Numbered from the stretch's first letter, positions 16,886 through 24,227 are shown. The stretch: 54,894 nt of DNA from Pseudomonadota bacterium (GCA_030684775.1 JAUXXW010000091.1:1-54894), one strand, 5' to 3'. Translations and numbers: made by a program. Notes: generated by a model from the sequence alone, not told the origin.

Positions 16886-17892
16886 ATCAGCTTCTTCCGG
16901 GTACGCGCCGAGAACTGATCCAGCAACAGCACGGTGATAAAAATCACCACCAGGATGGTGCCGACATGGCCGAAATGGAACATGTCGAAACGGCCTTTCA
17001 GCTCCTGGCCGATGCCGCCCGCGCCAACCAGCCCGATCACGGTCGCCATGCGCACATTGCGGTCCAGGATATAGAGGTTGTAGGCCACGTACTGCGGCAT
17101 GACTTGCGGCAGCACGCCATACCACAGCGTCTTGAGCTTGCCCGCGCCGATGGCCTCCAGCGATTGTTGCGGCTTGCGGTCGGCGTTCTCGATGTCTTCG
17201 GCGTAGAACTTGCCCAGAAATCCGGCGGCATGGAGCGCCAGCGCCAGGACGCCGGCGATGGGGCCAAAGCCGAAAGCCAGCACCAAAAACAGCGCGGTGA
17301 TGAGTTCCGGCACCGAGCGCAGCAGGCTGATGGAAGAACGCGACAGGAAATAGGTCAGCTTGTTGGGGGAGTAATTGCTGGCGGCGTAATAGGCCAGGGG
17401 GATCGACAACAGAATCGACAGCGCCGTGGCCCAGAGCGCGATTTCCAGTGTTTCGGCCATTTTCACCAGCACGATCTTGAGGTAGCCCACAGGCTCGACC
17501 AGCACCTCTTTCTTTTCCACCCCGGTTTCCATTTGCAGGGTTTCGGTGTTGAGATGCGCGGTCCTGGTTTCCTGGATTTCAATGCGGGCAAACAGCGGCA
17601 GATTTTCGCGGTCGAAATTCTCGATGCGCGAGACTTCCGTCACCTCGGCGATCTGGATCGGAAAAATCGAATGGCCGATGCGCGCCAGGCCAGTCGCCAC
17701 GGGTGATTTTTCTGTGAGGCCGACGCTGTAGCCAATCGCCTCACCGATTTCTTTGATCATGCGCGGCATTTCGAGCCGGGAGCCGGTGAAGGCGAGCAGG
17801 GCCAGCAGCGCAATGCCCATCAACAGGTGTTTGGCAGTCCACGGCGGGGTGAGCTGCCAGTCTTTTGGCAGTGGGGGAGAGAGGGGTTTCAT
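16882..17892 (-). CDS. phnE: PhnE, phosphonate ABC transporter permease with large insertion
   Basis: 336 residues. A first membrane helix (about 22-40) is followed by about 95 mostly polar residues (41-135, including SIFPIQIAEVTEVSRIENFD and a charged LNTETLQMETGVEKKEV part), then a BPD_transp_1 domain from about 140 with five helices. The EAA loop is LEAIGAGKLKTLWYGVLPQVMP and the end is RTRKKLI. Many PhnE proteins are 260-280 residues, so the insertion between the first helix and the permease core, probably periplasmic, is extra. With PhnC and PhnD it imports phosphonates. The gene overlaps phnG and starts ten bases after phnC. Confidence 0.93.
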   Translation of the reverse strand: MKPLSPPLPKDWQLTPPWTAKHLLMGIALLALLAFTGSRLEMPRMIKEIGEAIGYSVGLTEKSPVATGLARIGHSIFPIQIAEVTEVSRIENFDRENLPLFARIEIQETRTAHLNTETLQMETGVEKKEVLVEPVGYLKIVLVKMAETLEIALWATALSILLSIPLAYYAASNYSPNKLTYFLSRSSISLLRSVPELITALFLVLAFGFGPIAGVLALALHAAGFLGKFYAEDIENADRKPQQSLEAIGAGKLKTLWYGVLPQVMPQYVAYNLYILDRNVRMATVIGLVGAGGIGQELKGRFDMFHFGHVGTILVVIFITVLLLDQFSARTRKKLI

Positions 17893-17902
17893 TGGATGTC
17901 CT

Positions 17903-18700
17903 TCAGGCCAGGGCTTCCAGCATCTGCGGGGCGACATGCGGGACAGGGTGGCTCGGCGCGGGTTTGGGTTCGTCGTGCTGATAAATGCTGTCGAGACCGG
18001 CTGCAACCAGTTGTTCAGGCGTGCCGTCGAAAACCAGCTTGCCGCCCTTGAGGGCGATGATGCGGTCGGCGAATTCCACCGCCAGTTCGGGCTGGTGCAG
18101 GCTGCACACCACGGTGGTGCCGCGGCGTTTGGCTTCATCGCGCAGCAGCACCATGATGTCGCGGCTGACCTTGGGGTCGAGGCTGGCCACCGGCTCGTCC
18201 GCGAGCAACACTTGCGGCTCCAGCATGAAGGCGCGGGCGATGCCGACCCGCTGCATCTGCCCGCCGGAAAGCTCGGACACGCGGCGCGGCAAGTGCTCGG
18301 GCGACAAGCCCACCTCGGCCAGCAGTCTGCAGGCGCGCTCCCGCAGCGCACGCGGATACCACATGACCGCCGCGCGCAGATAGGAAACAAACGGCAGCGC
18401 ACCGGACAACACATTCATCGACACCGACAATCGCGGCGTCAGATTGAACTGCTGATGCACCATCCCGACCGTGCGCCGGATGGATTTGATATTGGCGCGG
18501 TTGAGCATCTTGCCTCCGATCTCGACCTGCCCGGTGGTGGGCGTCACCAGCCCGTTGACCATGTAGAGCAGCGTGGATTTGCCGGCGCCCGATGACCCCA
18601 ACAGCACGCAAAACTGGCCTTGGGGAATGTCCAGATGGACTTCGGACAGCGCCTGGGTGCCGTCGTCAAAGCGTTTGCTGACAGAATGAAATTTCAACAT
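17903..18700 (-). CDS. phnC: PhnC, phosphonate ABC transporter ATPase
   Basis: 265 residues from the ATG at 18700. Walker A GSSGAGKST is at 35-43, the signature LSGGQMQRVGIARAF at about 150, Walker B VLLADEPVASLDP after it, and the switch His in SLHQPELA. It energises uptake through PhnE. The ATG 14 codons upstream would read into the hairpin between phnD and phnC and is not favoured. The C-terminal 25 residues are Pro/His-rich and look like an appended tail. Confidence 0.94.
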   Translation of the reverse strand: MLKFHSVSKRFDDGTQALSEVHLDIPQGQFCVLLGSSGAGKSTLLYMVNGLVTPTTGQVEIGGKMLNRANIKSIRRTVGMVHQQFNLTPRLSVSMNVLSGALPFVSYLRAAVMWYPRALRERACRLLAEVGLSPEHLPRRVSELSGGQMQRVGIARAFMLEPQVLLADEPVASLDPKVSRDIMVLLRDEAKRRGTTVVCSLHQPELAVEFADRIIALKGGKLVFDGTPEQLVAAGLDSIYQHDEPKPAPSHPVPHVAPQMLEALA

Positions 18701-18723
18701 GATGGGTTCCTTGTCATGGGGCT

Positions 18724-18768
18724 GCCGGTGCGGGACGCTCACTTTTGTAAGGCGCGCCCCGCACCGGC
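18724..18768. promoter_or_regulatory. Intercistronic hairpin between phnD and phnC
   Basis: A perfect 11-base inverted repeat, GCCGGTGCGGG (18724-18734) and CCCGCACCGGC (18758-18768), with a 23-base loop, fills most of the 73-base gap. There is no T-run after it on the minus strand, so it is more likely an mRNA stabiliser or partial terminator that lets the binding protein PhnD be made in excess over the rest of the operon. That role is inferred from the position. Confidence 0.7.
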
Positions 18769-18773
18769 TCGGT

Positions 18774-19706
18774 TTAGCGGCTGGAAGCCTTCTTGATGAT
18801 GGCGGCCTTCACCTGGTCATTCACCAGCACCATCTTCTTGGCCGGCGCATCCATGCCGGATTCGGGGAAGTTGGCGTCGTAACGATCCACTTTATGGCCG
18901 CCATAGCCACGAACCTGGTCAGGCGTAATGCCGGGCGCCTGATGCACGGTGCTGAAGGCATCCTTCAACTGCTGCTGCACCTTGGCAGGCAACACCGGGT
19001 GCATGGTGATGGGCGGATAGGGAATCGGATCGCTCTTGGCCAGCACGCGCACCTTGGCGGGGTCGATGGAGCCCGCCTTGACCGCCTTCTCGAACGAATC
19101 GAACGACGCGCCGCCGACATCGACCTTGCCTTCAGCCAGTGCGGTAATCACGTTGGCGTGGCTGCCGGCCAGAACGATCTGCTTCATGTCGCGCGCCGGA
19201 TCGACGCCTGCGTCCATCAGCATCGCCACCGGATAGAGGAAGCTGGAGGTGGAATTGATATCGCCCAGCGCCAGACGGTCGCCCTTGGTGTCCTTCAGAT
19301 TGGTGAGCGACGAATCGCGTGCGGTGAACAGTCCGGAGTAATAGACCGACTTGCCTTTTTCCACCGCCACCGCCAGCAATTTGGCGCAGCCACGGTCACG
19401 CGCCGGAATATAGGAAGCCGGGCCGAACCAGGCGATATCCGCCTGCTTGGCGCACATCGCCTCGACCACGGCGCCGTAACTCTGGCCGACCTTGATGTCG
19501 AAGTTCAGACCAGTGGTACGGGTAATGGCGTTGAAAATCGGCTGGAAATCGGCCTTGGTGCCGTCCTCGGTGCCGCCGTCGGCAGGCACCAGCATCACCC
19601 GCAAGGGTTGTTTGAGGCTGCCGTCGCGCGCCTGCGCGGCAACGGGCAGGGTGATGGCCAGAGCGGCAGCGATGGCAGTAGCCAGGAAAGTGCGTCTGTA
19701 ATACAT
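18774..19706 (-). CDS. phnD: PhnD, phosphonate-binding periplasmic protein
   Basis: 310 residues. The signal peptide ends at about AAQA-RDG (residue 26). Periplasmic phosphonate-binding family features are LRVMLVPADGGTEDGTKADFQPIFNAITRTTGL, DIAWFGPASYIPA, and LGDINSTSSFLYPVAML, which contains the Ser/Thr residues that hold the phosphonate. A good ribosome site (AGGAG) precedes the ATG. It is the first structural gene after phnF (gap 44 bases) and is followed by a strong hairpin, as is common when the binding protein needs a higher level than the permease. Confidence 0.95.
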   Translation of the reverse strand: MYYRRTFLATAIAAALAITLPVAAQARDGSLKQPLRVMLVPADGGTEDGTKADFQPIFNAITRTTGLNFDIKVGQSYGAVVEAMCAKQADIAWFGPASYIPARDRGCAKLLAVAVEKGKSVYYSGLFTARDSSLTNLKDTKGDRLALGDINSTSSFLYPVAMLMDAGVDPARDMKQIVLAGSHANVITALAEGKVDVGGASFDSFEKAVKAGSIDPAKVRVLAKSDPIPYPPITMHPVLPAKVQQQLKDAFSTVHQAPGITPDQVRGYGGHKVDRYDANFPESGMDAPAKKMVLVNDQVKAAIIKKASSR

Positions 19707-19750
19707 TCGAAATACTCCTGCAAGTGTGTGGAAGGGTTCGGAAGATCAGT

Positions 19751-20476
19751 TCACGGGGTGATACGCAGTTGGATCCGGTCTGCGCGAAACCGGGTGATGG
19801 CGTACTCGACCGGGGTTGCATCCCGTTCGAGTACGTTCAGACTCTTGACGCGCAGCACCGGTCTGGTCTGCGCGATGCCTAACAGCTTCGCGTCATCGCC
19901 TTGCGGGAGTACCGCCGTCACCAGGCTCTCGCTGCGGCGCAACGGGCCGCAGTGTTGCGCCAGCAGTTCATGCAGCGAACCGTCGGCGTAGCCATCGAGC
20001 ATCGTTTTGTAGGGTTCAACCGGCAAAAAATGCGAGATGACGCACAACGGCACGCCCTCGGCGCGGCGCAGCGTCTCGATCCACAACACCGGCGCGTCGT
20101 TGGATAAATTCAGATGCCGGGCGACGCCGCTTGACGCCGGGGCGACCATCTTGCGCACTACCGAACTTTCAGTGGCGATACCCAGATCGGCAAGATTCTG
20201 GGTGTAGCGCGTATCCGTTCCGATTCTGTAATCGAGCAGCCGGTCGGCAATGAATACGCCCACGCCGTGCTGCCGCTCCAGCAATCCAGCCGTGATCAGC
20301 TCATCCACCGCCCGACGCAGCGTGTGACGGTTCACCCCGAAGCGATCAGCCAGCTCCCCCTCGGACGGCAGCCGGTCGCCCGGCGCGCCTTGCCCCACAT
20401 AATCCCGCTCCAAAACCTGGGCAATTTGCGCATATAGCGCGGTTCCGCTGGCGTGTTCGATGGCGTAGAGACTCAT
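19751..20476 (-). CDS. phnF: PhnF, GntR/HutC-family regulator of the phn operon
   Basis: 241 residues. A GntR winged HTH (about 10-75: LPSEGELADRFGVNRHTLRRAVDELITAGLLERQHGVGVFI) is followed by a UTRA ligand-binding domain (about 92-235, HutC subfamily). PhnF proteins repress phn genes and respond to a phosphonate-pathway or phosphate signal. It is the first gene of the operon, and a perfect palindrome of the HutC type lies 8 bases upstream of its start, so it should control its own transcript and all genes behind it. Confidence 0.92.
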   Translation of the reverse strand: MSLYAIEHASGTALYAQIAQVLERDYVGQGAPGDRLPSEGELADRFGVNRHTLRRAVDELITAGLLERQHGVGVFIADRLLDYRIGTDTRYTQNLADLGIATESSVVRKMVAPASSGVARHLNLSNDAPVLWIETLRRAEGVPLCVISHFLPVEPYKTMLDGYADGSLHELLAQHCGPLRRSESLVTAVLPQGDDAKLLGIAQTRPVLRVKSLNVLERDATPVEYAITRFRADRIQLRITP

Positions 20477-20483
20477 TGCTTAG

Positions 20484-20495
20484 ATGTCTAGACAT
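20484..20495. promoter_or_regulatory. Candidate PhnF operator
   Basis: ATGTCTAGACAT is a perfect 12-base palindrome that contains GT-N-TA-N-AC, the consensus for HutC-type GntR regulators, including PhnF of mycobacteria. It begins eight bases upstream of phnF and lies just downstream of the predicted -10, so binding would block early transcription. The match to the consensus is direct; binding by this PhnF is inferred. Confidence 0.8.
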
Positions 20496-20506
20496 GTAAT
20501 GCCTGA

Positions 20507-20540
20507 ATCCTAGCCATCGGATGTGACAGCTTGATGACGC
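20507..20540 (-). promoter_or_regulatory. phn operon promoter with Pho box
   Basis: On the minus strand, GCGTCAT-CAAG-CTGTCAC (20540-20523) resembles the PhoB box: two 7-base half sites four apart, the first with five of seven matches to CTGTCAT and the second complete. Ten bases later is TAGGAT (20512-20507) as a -10. A Pho box in place of a -35, about ten bases from the -10, is the classical PhoB-activated layout. The PhnF operator follows. Phosphate-starvation control is an inference from this pattern. Confidence 0.7.
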
Positions 20541-20618
20541 GGAGGTGAACCTATCCACACGATGTCACGCGCCATCAGCGACCGGCGGCGTAGCGCTGAT
20601 TGAAGACATGGACGAGGG

Positions 20619-20701
20619 GGACGACCATTCTGGCCGATGCCATCAACCTGGACCTGATCAAGCTGGCGGAATCCTGCCCGGCACGACCTACGCCAAGCTG
20701 A
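20619..20701 (+). pseudogene. Tn3-family transposase remnant
   Basis: A short stretch translates to TTILADAINLDLIKLAESCP and, after a one-base frame change, GTTYAKL. This matches the core of Tn3-family TnpA as I remember it (TILADAINLGL, MAESCPGTTYAKL). No start, stop or flanking transposon ends are recognisable, so it is a degraded scrap left by an old insertion upstream of the phn promoter. The match comes from recall of the family; there was no alignment. Confidence 0.65.
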
Positions 20702-20834
20702 CCTTGCCCATCCGGTTGATTGCCAAAGCAGTTCAATTCTGTTTTTCTCTCTCATTCCCCTTTTCCACCCAATACTGAAAACAAAACAGCTTAAATATTG
20801 AGCAGATTAAGTCTTTGTATATAAAGGAAACTGC

Positions 20835-20941
20835 CTTCCGGACTTCGTGACTTGATCGTCCGGAAGAAAGAGAGAAGAGAGCGAGAAAACGCCGAAAAAG
20901 GGGGCAAAACAGGGTGTTGGCGGGGTGCTGAAGTCCGGAAG
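20835..20941. repeat. CTTCCGGAC inverted repeat with third copy
   Basis: CTTCCGGAC (20835-20843) and its exact complement GTCCGGAAG (20858-20866) form a 9-base-arm hairpin with a 14-base loop. GTCCGGAAG occurs again at 20933-20941. Three copies in about 100 bases could be protein-binding sites or the end of a small element. Nothing in the window tells which. Confidence 0.7.
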
Positions 20942-20995
20942 CCATAAGCGAAAAACCCCGCCAACACTGGCGTGCGGCGGGGTCGGTCGTTTTTG
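20914..20995 (+). terminator. Overlapping hairpins with A-run and T-run (probable terminator)
   Basis: GTGTTGGCGGGG (20914-20925) pairs perfectly with CCCCGCCAACAC (20956-20967). The CCCCGCC part (20956-20962) can instead pair with GGCGGGG (20976-20982). AAAAA lies before the second hairpin and GTTTTTG shortly after it, so the second form could end transcripts on both strands. Two alternative pairings sharing one arm resemble an attenuator, but no leader peptide or downstream gene close by supports that. Confidence 0.6.
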
Positions 20996-21281
20996 CATGA
21001 TACTGTTTTTACTACGGTTTCTGGTGGTGGGGCAGCCACCCGCGCCAAACCTGACTAACTCAGCGTTTTCTGGGTTGCAAAAGCTGCAAACAACACACGC
21101 GGAAAGCTGCGGAATCAAGCCTGATCCTATCAGTGGTTGGTGGATGACAACACCGTAAATTCAGATCGTAATTCGATTCCGCGAATATCAATCGAACCCG
21201 CGTCCGCATTGATGCAACAAACTTGGCTTGCGGACAGAACAGCGCCTCCATGGACTCCCACCAACCCGCGCGGAGTCCTGC

Positions 21282-21494
21282 ATGGAAGTCATTCATTTCA
21301 ACCAAAGAAACCTTGCCCAGCGCTGGCATGTCAGCGAGGCAACTCTTGAGCGCTGGCGCTGCGACGGCATCGGTCCCAAGTTTCTGAAGCTATCAGGGCG
21401 TGTGCTTTATCGGCTGGTCGACATTGAGGCCTATGAGGAAGCCTGCTTATCAACCTCCACCAGATCTGCCGTGGCTGCGAATGTCGCGGCTTGA
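21282..21494 (+). CDS. Small helix-turn-helix (excisionase/AlpA-like) protein, 70 aa
   Basis: The ATG at 21282 follows GGAG seven bases upstream. The protein starts MEVIHFNQRNLAQRWHVSEA, continues with TLERWRCDGIGPKFLKLSG and RVLYRLVDIEAYEEACL, the MerR-like wing pattern of HTH_17/AlpA-type excisionases and small regulators. It may be a directionality factor left from a mobile element or a local regulator. Its last 64 bases overlap the 3' end of the convergent toxin gene on the other strand. No recombinase lies next to it. Confidence 0.75.
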   Translation: MEVIHFNQRNLAQRWHVSEATLERWRCDGIGPKFLKLSGRVLYRLVDIEAYEEACLSTSTRSAVAANVAA

Positions 21495-22333
21495 GCCAGT
21501 GCCGGCTCCAGAATCACGCGGAGTTTCCTCACCACCTCGGGCAGCGGCGTGATGGCGAGTTCATTCTTCTTCAGGAAAGCATGCCACATGGCCTGGCGCG
21601 ATGAGTCGGTCGAAAACTCATCCGTCAGTCCAACGGGCAATGCGGCAGGAACAAGCATGCCTCGTCGGAGAAAGGTTGCGGCGATGGCTCTCGCCAGCGT
21701 GTGGGCATTGAGCGCTTCACGGTCCAGCAACACCCACAAGTCCAGGTAATCCTTCAACCGGCTGTTGGTCATGCCAAGCAAGGCAATGGCGTGAAGTTTT
21801 TCCGAGATGACGGTATAGACGGGGTATGTCCGCAGCCGAGGCGCCGGCAAGTCTTCGATCAGTACCGGGTAGACGGCGTGTACCGGGCCAGGCGTGACCG
21901 CATCACCGAATCCGATGTCGATCTGCGTCTTGCAGCGTGCCTTGGCGAGTTCGCCCGTGATCAGCACCCGAGCGCCAGCGTACCCTGCATCCTTGCGGAT
22001 TTCCTCCACGCTCACCGTTGCCGGATCGAAGACGATGCCGTCCTCAACCTCGACGCTGGCGATGTCACGAAATGTCTGGGCAATTGATTCGAGGTCGCTT
22101 GGACCGAAGCCGAGTAGATCGGCATCGCGCGTTGTCCGGTGCGGCAGGTCGTACCAGAGCGTAAAGAGCAACGCCCCCTTGAGCAGAAAATGATCGGCGT
22201 GTGCCGACTGACTCAAGCGGTAGAGGATTCGCTCCAGGGCGAAGCGCACCAGCACCTGGTTGAAATCGGCATCCTGGGCCTTGGCGACGTTCAGCAGGCG
22301 TGCCCGTACCGATGCGGCAAGATCCTTGTTCAT
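21431..22333 (-). CDS. AbiEii-type nucleotidyltransferase toxin
   Basis: 300 residues from the ATG at 22333. The nucleotidyltransferase core is seen in FLLKGALLFTLWYD, followed by RTTRDADLLGFG, which contains the paired acidic residues, then a DVASVEVEDGIVF and ITGELAKARCKTQIDIGFGD strand and the Lys/Asp block TVISEKLHAIALLGM plus RLKDYLDLW. AbiEii toxins transfer nucleotides to a cellular target and stop growth after phage attack. The start overlaps the antitoxin stop by four bases, the standard abiE order. Confidence 0.9.
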   Translation of the reverse strand: MNKDLAASVRARLLNVAKAQDADFNQVLVRFALERILYRLSQSAHADHFLLKGALLFTLWYDLPHRTTRDADLLGFGPSDLESIAQTFRDIASVEVEDGIVFDPATVSVEEIRKDAGYAGARVLITGELAKARCKTQIDIGFGDAVTPGPVHAVYPVLIEDLPAPRLRTYPVYTVISEKLHAIALLGMTNSRLKDYLDLWVLLDREALNAHTLARAIAATFLRRGMLVPAALPVGLTDEFSTDSSRQAMWHAFLKKNELAITPLPEVVRKLRVILEPALAQAATFAATADLVEVDKQASS

Positions 22334-22956
22334 TCCACCACCTCGAGATACGGACGCATGACGTTGGCGACCCGGCAAACCTTGGCGAAGTGCCAGAGAT
22401 CGTCGGCTGACGCCTTTTTCTTCGCTCGTGCGTCTTTCAGTGCCTCCAGCGCCACGTCAAGTCCGATCTTGTTGCGGTGCTTGAAGCAGTCAGCCACGGT
22501 CTTGGCCACGCAGTAGACCCGTAGTTTGACCTGGTCCCGCTCAACGACATCGATACCCTCGGAATAGGCATCACCGGCGAACTGGACCATCTTGACCGGC
22601 GGGTATTTGATCTTGGGCGTATGGCTGCCACGCGGCATGGCAATCCAGACTTGTCGCGGCAGTTGGGTGGTCAGTTCATGGAACTGCAGCGCCGTAAGCA
22701 GGCAGAAGACTGCCTGTGGCACTTTGGTTGCGATGGTGGCCAGGCTCTCATGCTCGGAGCCTTCATTGCCAGGCAGACGGTAAATGCCGCGCCCGGCCTT
22801 TTTCAGCAGGCCGCTGGCTGTCATTCGCGTCAGGACTACCCTGGGCGCCCCGATAGTATCGAGATCGCCGGGGCGTAGCATCCCCTTCTGGCTGACCAGA
22901 TCAAGGACGCGTTGGGTATGGGTGTCTTGGCGCATGGCCGATAAAGCATGTTCCAT
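22330..22956 (-). CDS. AbiEi-type antitoxin and autorepressor
   Basis: 208 residues. An N-terminal winged HTH (about 12-62: RVLDLVSQKGMLRPGDLDTIGAPRVVLTRM, then GLLKKAGRGIYRL) precedes the AbiEi C-terminal domain (about 70-200). AbiEi neutralises the toxin without stable binding in the studied type IV systems, and represses its own promoter. The first ATG, 22956, has no clear ribosome site; a -10-like TATTAT lies at 22979-22974, so the transcript may be nearly leaderless. An inverted repeat overlaps this promoter. Confidence 0.9.
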   Translation of the reverse strand: MEHALSAMRQDTHTQRVLDLVSQKGMLRPGDLDTIGAPRVVLTRMTASGLLKKAGRGIYRLPGNEGSEHESLATIATKVPQAVFCLLTALQFHELTTQLPRQVWIAMPRGSHTPKIKYPPVKMVQFAGDAYSEGIDVVERDQVKLRVYCVAKTVADCFKHRNKIGLDVALEALKDARAKKKASADDLWHFAKVCRVANVMRPYLEVVE

Positions 22957-22958
22957 AT

Positions 22959-22986
22959 ATTCGTCGAATGCAAATAATAGACGAAT
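22959..22986. promoter_or_regulatory. Candidate AbiEi operator
   Basis: ATTCGTC (22959-22965) and GACGAAT (22980-22986) form a perfect inverted repeat whose 14-base centre contains the -10-like TATTAT of the minus strand. It ends two bases before the abiEi start. Inverted repeats at this position are the binding sites of AbiEi in studied systems; here the role is inferred from position and symmetry. Confidence 0.65.
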
Positions 22987-22998
22987 TATTGGAACAAT

Positions 22999-23640
22999 CT
23001 AGCCATGTGCCGCAATTACTTCAGACGCAGTAATGCTCGGATGGACTTCCACACGGTAACCACGCTGAAGCGCTTTGATCGTGCACGCCGGAGTTAACAC
23101 CACAAATGGCCCTGTCACAGCCGATATTGGCTGCGAGAGACCATAGCCATCAAACGACCACATGTACAAGTTATCGCCCCATTTCAGGTACCAGTTTCCG
23201 GTGCTTGACTGCTTGACGATAACGCCATTGGGCAGTCCCATGATCGACGGTGTTTCTACGCGCGCGCCAGGGGCGCGATCAAGTTTCATCTGTTTATCCA
23301 CCTCGCCGGCCAGCACCTTTTCGCCGTTTCGATTGCCGTCGCTCCATGCGGCAAGAAACGCATCGTATCGGTCGCGTCGGCACGTGGCGCAGGGGCGATG
23401 GCCAGCAGCAAGTGCAGTCGCTTCGTCGAGAAAGAACAACTCCGTGTATTTGCCGGCATCCATGACGATGCGTTTGATGTTCTTGAACTCAATCAGGCAC
23501 GTGACCCAGGCATCCCGCTTGGAACGCGAAACGATCTCTCTGGCCTCGTTATGAAGACAGCCTCGGTTGCCCATCAGCATTCCCCTGGCTGAGGATCGGC
23601 AAATCTCTCCATCTGGATTGATCCGGTTTTGCAACGGCAT
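22999..23640 (-). CDS. Hypothetical protein with Ada-like metal-binding motif
   Basis: 213 residues from the ATG at 23640, which follows AGAGG. The central part, KYTELFFLDEATALAAGHRPCATCRRDRY (about 62-90), has the AGHRPCxxCR pattern that recalls the zinc-binding repair domain of Ada, although the full Cys4 set is not evident. The C-terminal half is strand-rich (NWYLKWGDNLYMWSFDGYG, then FVVLTPACTIKAL). I do not know the function. It lies in line with the next two genes upstream and 42 bases before the AbiEi start. Confidence 0.6.
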   Translation of the reverse strand: MPLQNRINPDGEICRSSARGMLMGNRGCLHNEAREIVSRSKRDAWVTCLIEFKNIKRIVMDAGKYTELFFLDEATALAAGHRPCATCRRDRYDAFLAAWSDGNRNGEKVLAGEVDKQMKLDRAPGARVETPSIMGLPNGVIVKQSSTGNWYLKWGDNLYMWSFDGYGLSQPISAVTGPFVVLTPACTIKALQRGYRVEVHPSITASEVIAAHG

Positions 23641-23701
23641 ATTGCCTCTCGTTTTCGTCAGTAAATTATTGATCGATGCGCCATCACATCTTTGTCCCTG
23701 C

Positions 23702-24211
23702 TTAGTCACTGGACCACAACTGCTCGTCATCCTGGGTCGCCGTCCAGAAGTCATCAAAAAGAGCCAGCTTCGCTTCGTCCTTGGTCGCGTAGGTCTTGGT
23801 ACTGAAGCGGTTGCCGATCCGGTAGCCCCACCGCTTGAACTTGTTTATGTGCACTCCGAGGTTGTGCCCATCGACGTTCAGAAAGCTGTTCCCCTTGGCA
23901 GACACTCGCCACTTACGCTGCAGCCAACGAGTGCGGCGCGCTGCTCGGTTGCGCAACTTGGCCTCACGCCGTTTAGGCCCATCGTAGTCGTCACTCATCT
24001 TCTCAGCGCAGACGCAGCCGACTTCAAAGTTCTCGTCCAGATCCGGGTGCTCCATGATGTGGACGTAGCGGATCTTCTCGTTGCCGCACATCTGACAGGT
24101 TGCGTAATCGGTTTCGTCTGCCGACTCACCGTCGGCCCGCAGGTCGATGACATCCACGCAGTGCCATCCTTTGTGGGGCACGCCCAGCTGGTCCCACCGA
24201 TTTCCGCTCAT
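23702..24211 (-). CDS. Hypothetical protein with putative zinc-binding cysteines, 169 aa
   Basis: A CQMC pair (about 39-42) is followed by GCVCAEKM (about 65-72), together a possible Cys4 zinc site around the conserved-looking IRYVHIMEHP. A very basic middle (GPKRREAKLRNRAARRTRWLQRKWR) could touch nucleic acid. The C-terminal part (YRIGNRFSTKTYATKDEAKLALF) looks strand-helix. I recognise the type only as a widespread uncharacterised protein. It starts 16 bases after the ADP-ribosylglycohydrolase gene, so both are probably one transcript. Confidence 0.65.
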   Translation of the reverse strand: MSGNRWDQLGVPHKGWHCVDVIDLRADGESADETDYATCQMCGNEKIRYVHIMEHPDLDENFEVGCVCAEKMSDDYDGPKRREAKLRNRAARRTRWLQRKWRVSAKGNSFLNVDGHNLGVHINKFKRWGYRIGNRFSTKTYATKDEAKLALFDDFWTATQDDEQLWSSD

Positions 24212-24227
24212 ACCAGTTCACTCCATC

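Larger units (their letters stand above)
20702..21281. other. Gene-poor, AT-richer intergenic stretch with inverted repeats
   Basis: No ORF here has protein character. The first 130 bases are AT-rich (CTTAAATATTGAGCAGATTA). Then come a 9-base inverted repeat with a third copy, a 12-base inverted repeat and a terminator-like hairpin, listed separately. The rest, up to the small HTH gene, shows nothing definite. Together with the Tn3 scrap it looks like eroded mobile-element DNA marking the edge between the phn operon and the defence region. Confidence 0.5.

Noticed and set aside
18699-19991. A 430-codon plus-strand open frame across phnD
   Set aside because: Antisense to phnD, with no recognisable domain and a start inside the phnD-phnC region.
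20595-20778. Intact gene of about 60-77 codons over the Tn3 scrap
   Set aside because: Family-like residues occur in two different frames, so the stretch is a broken fragment and any ORF over it is accidental.
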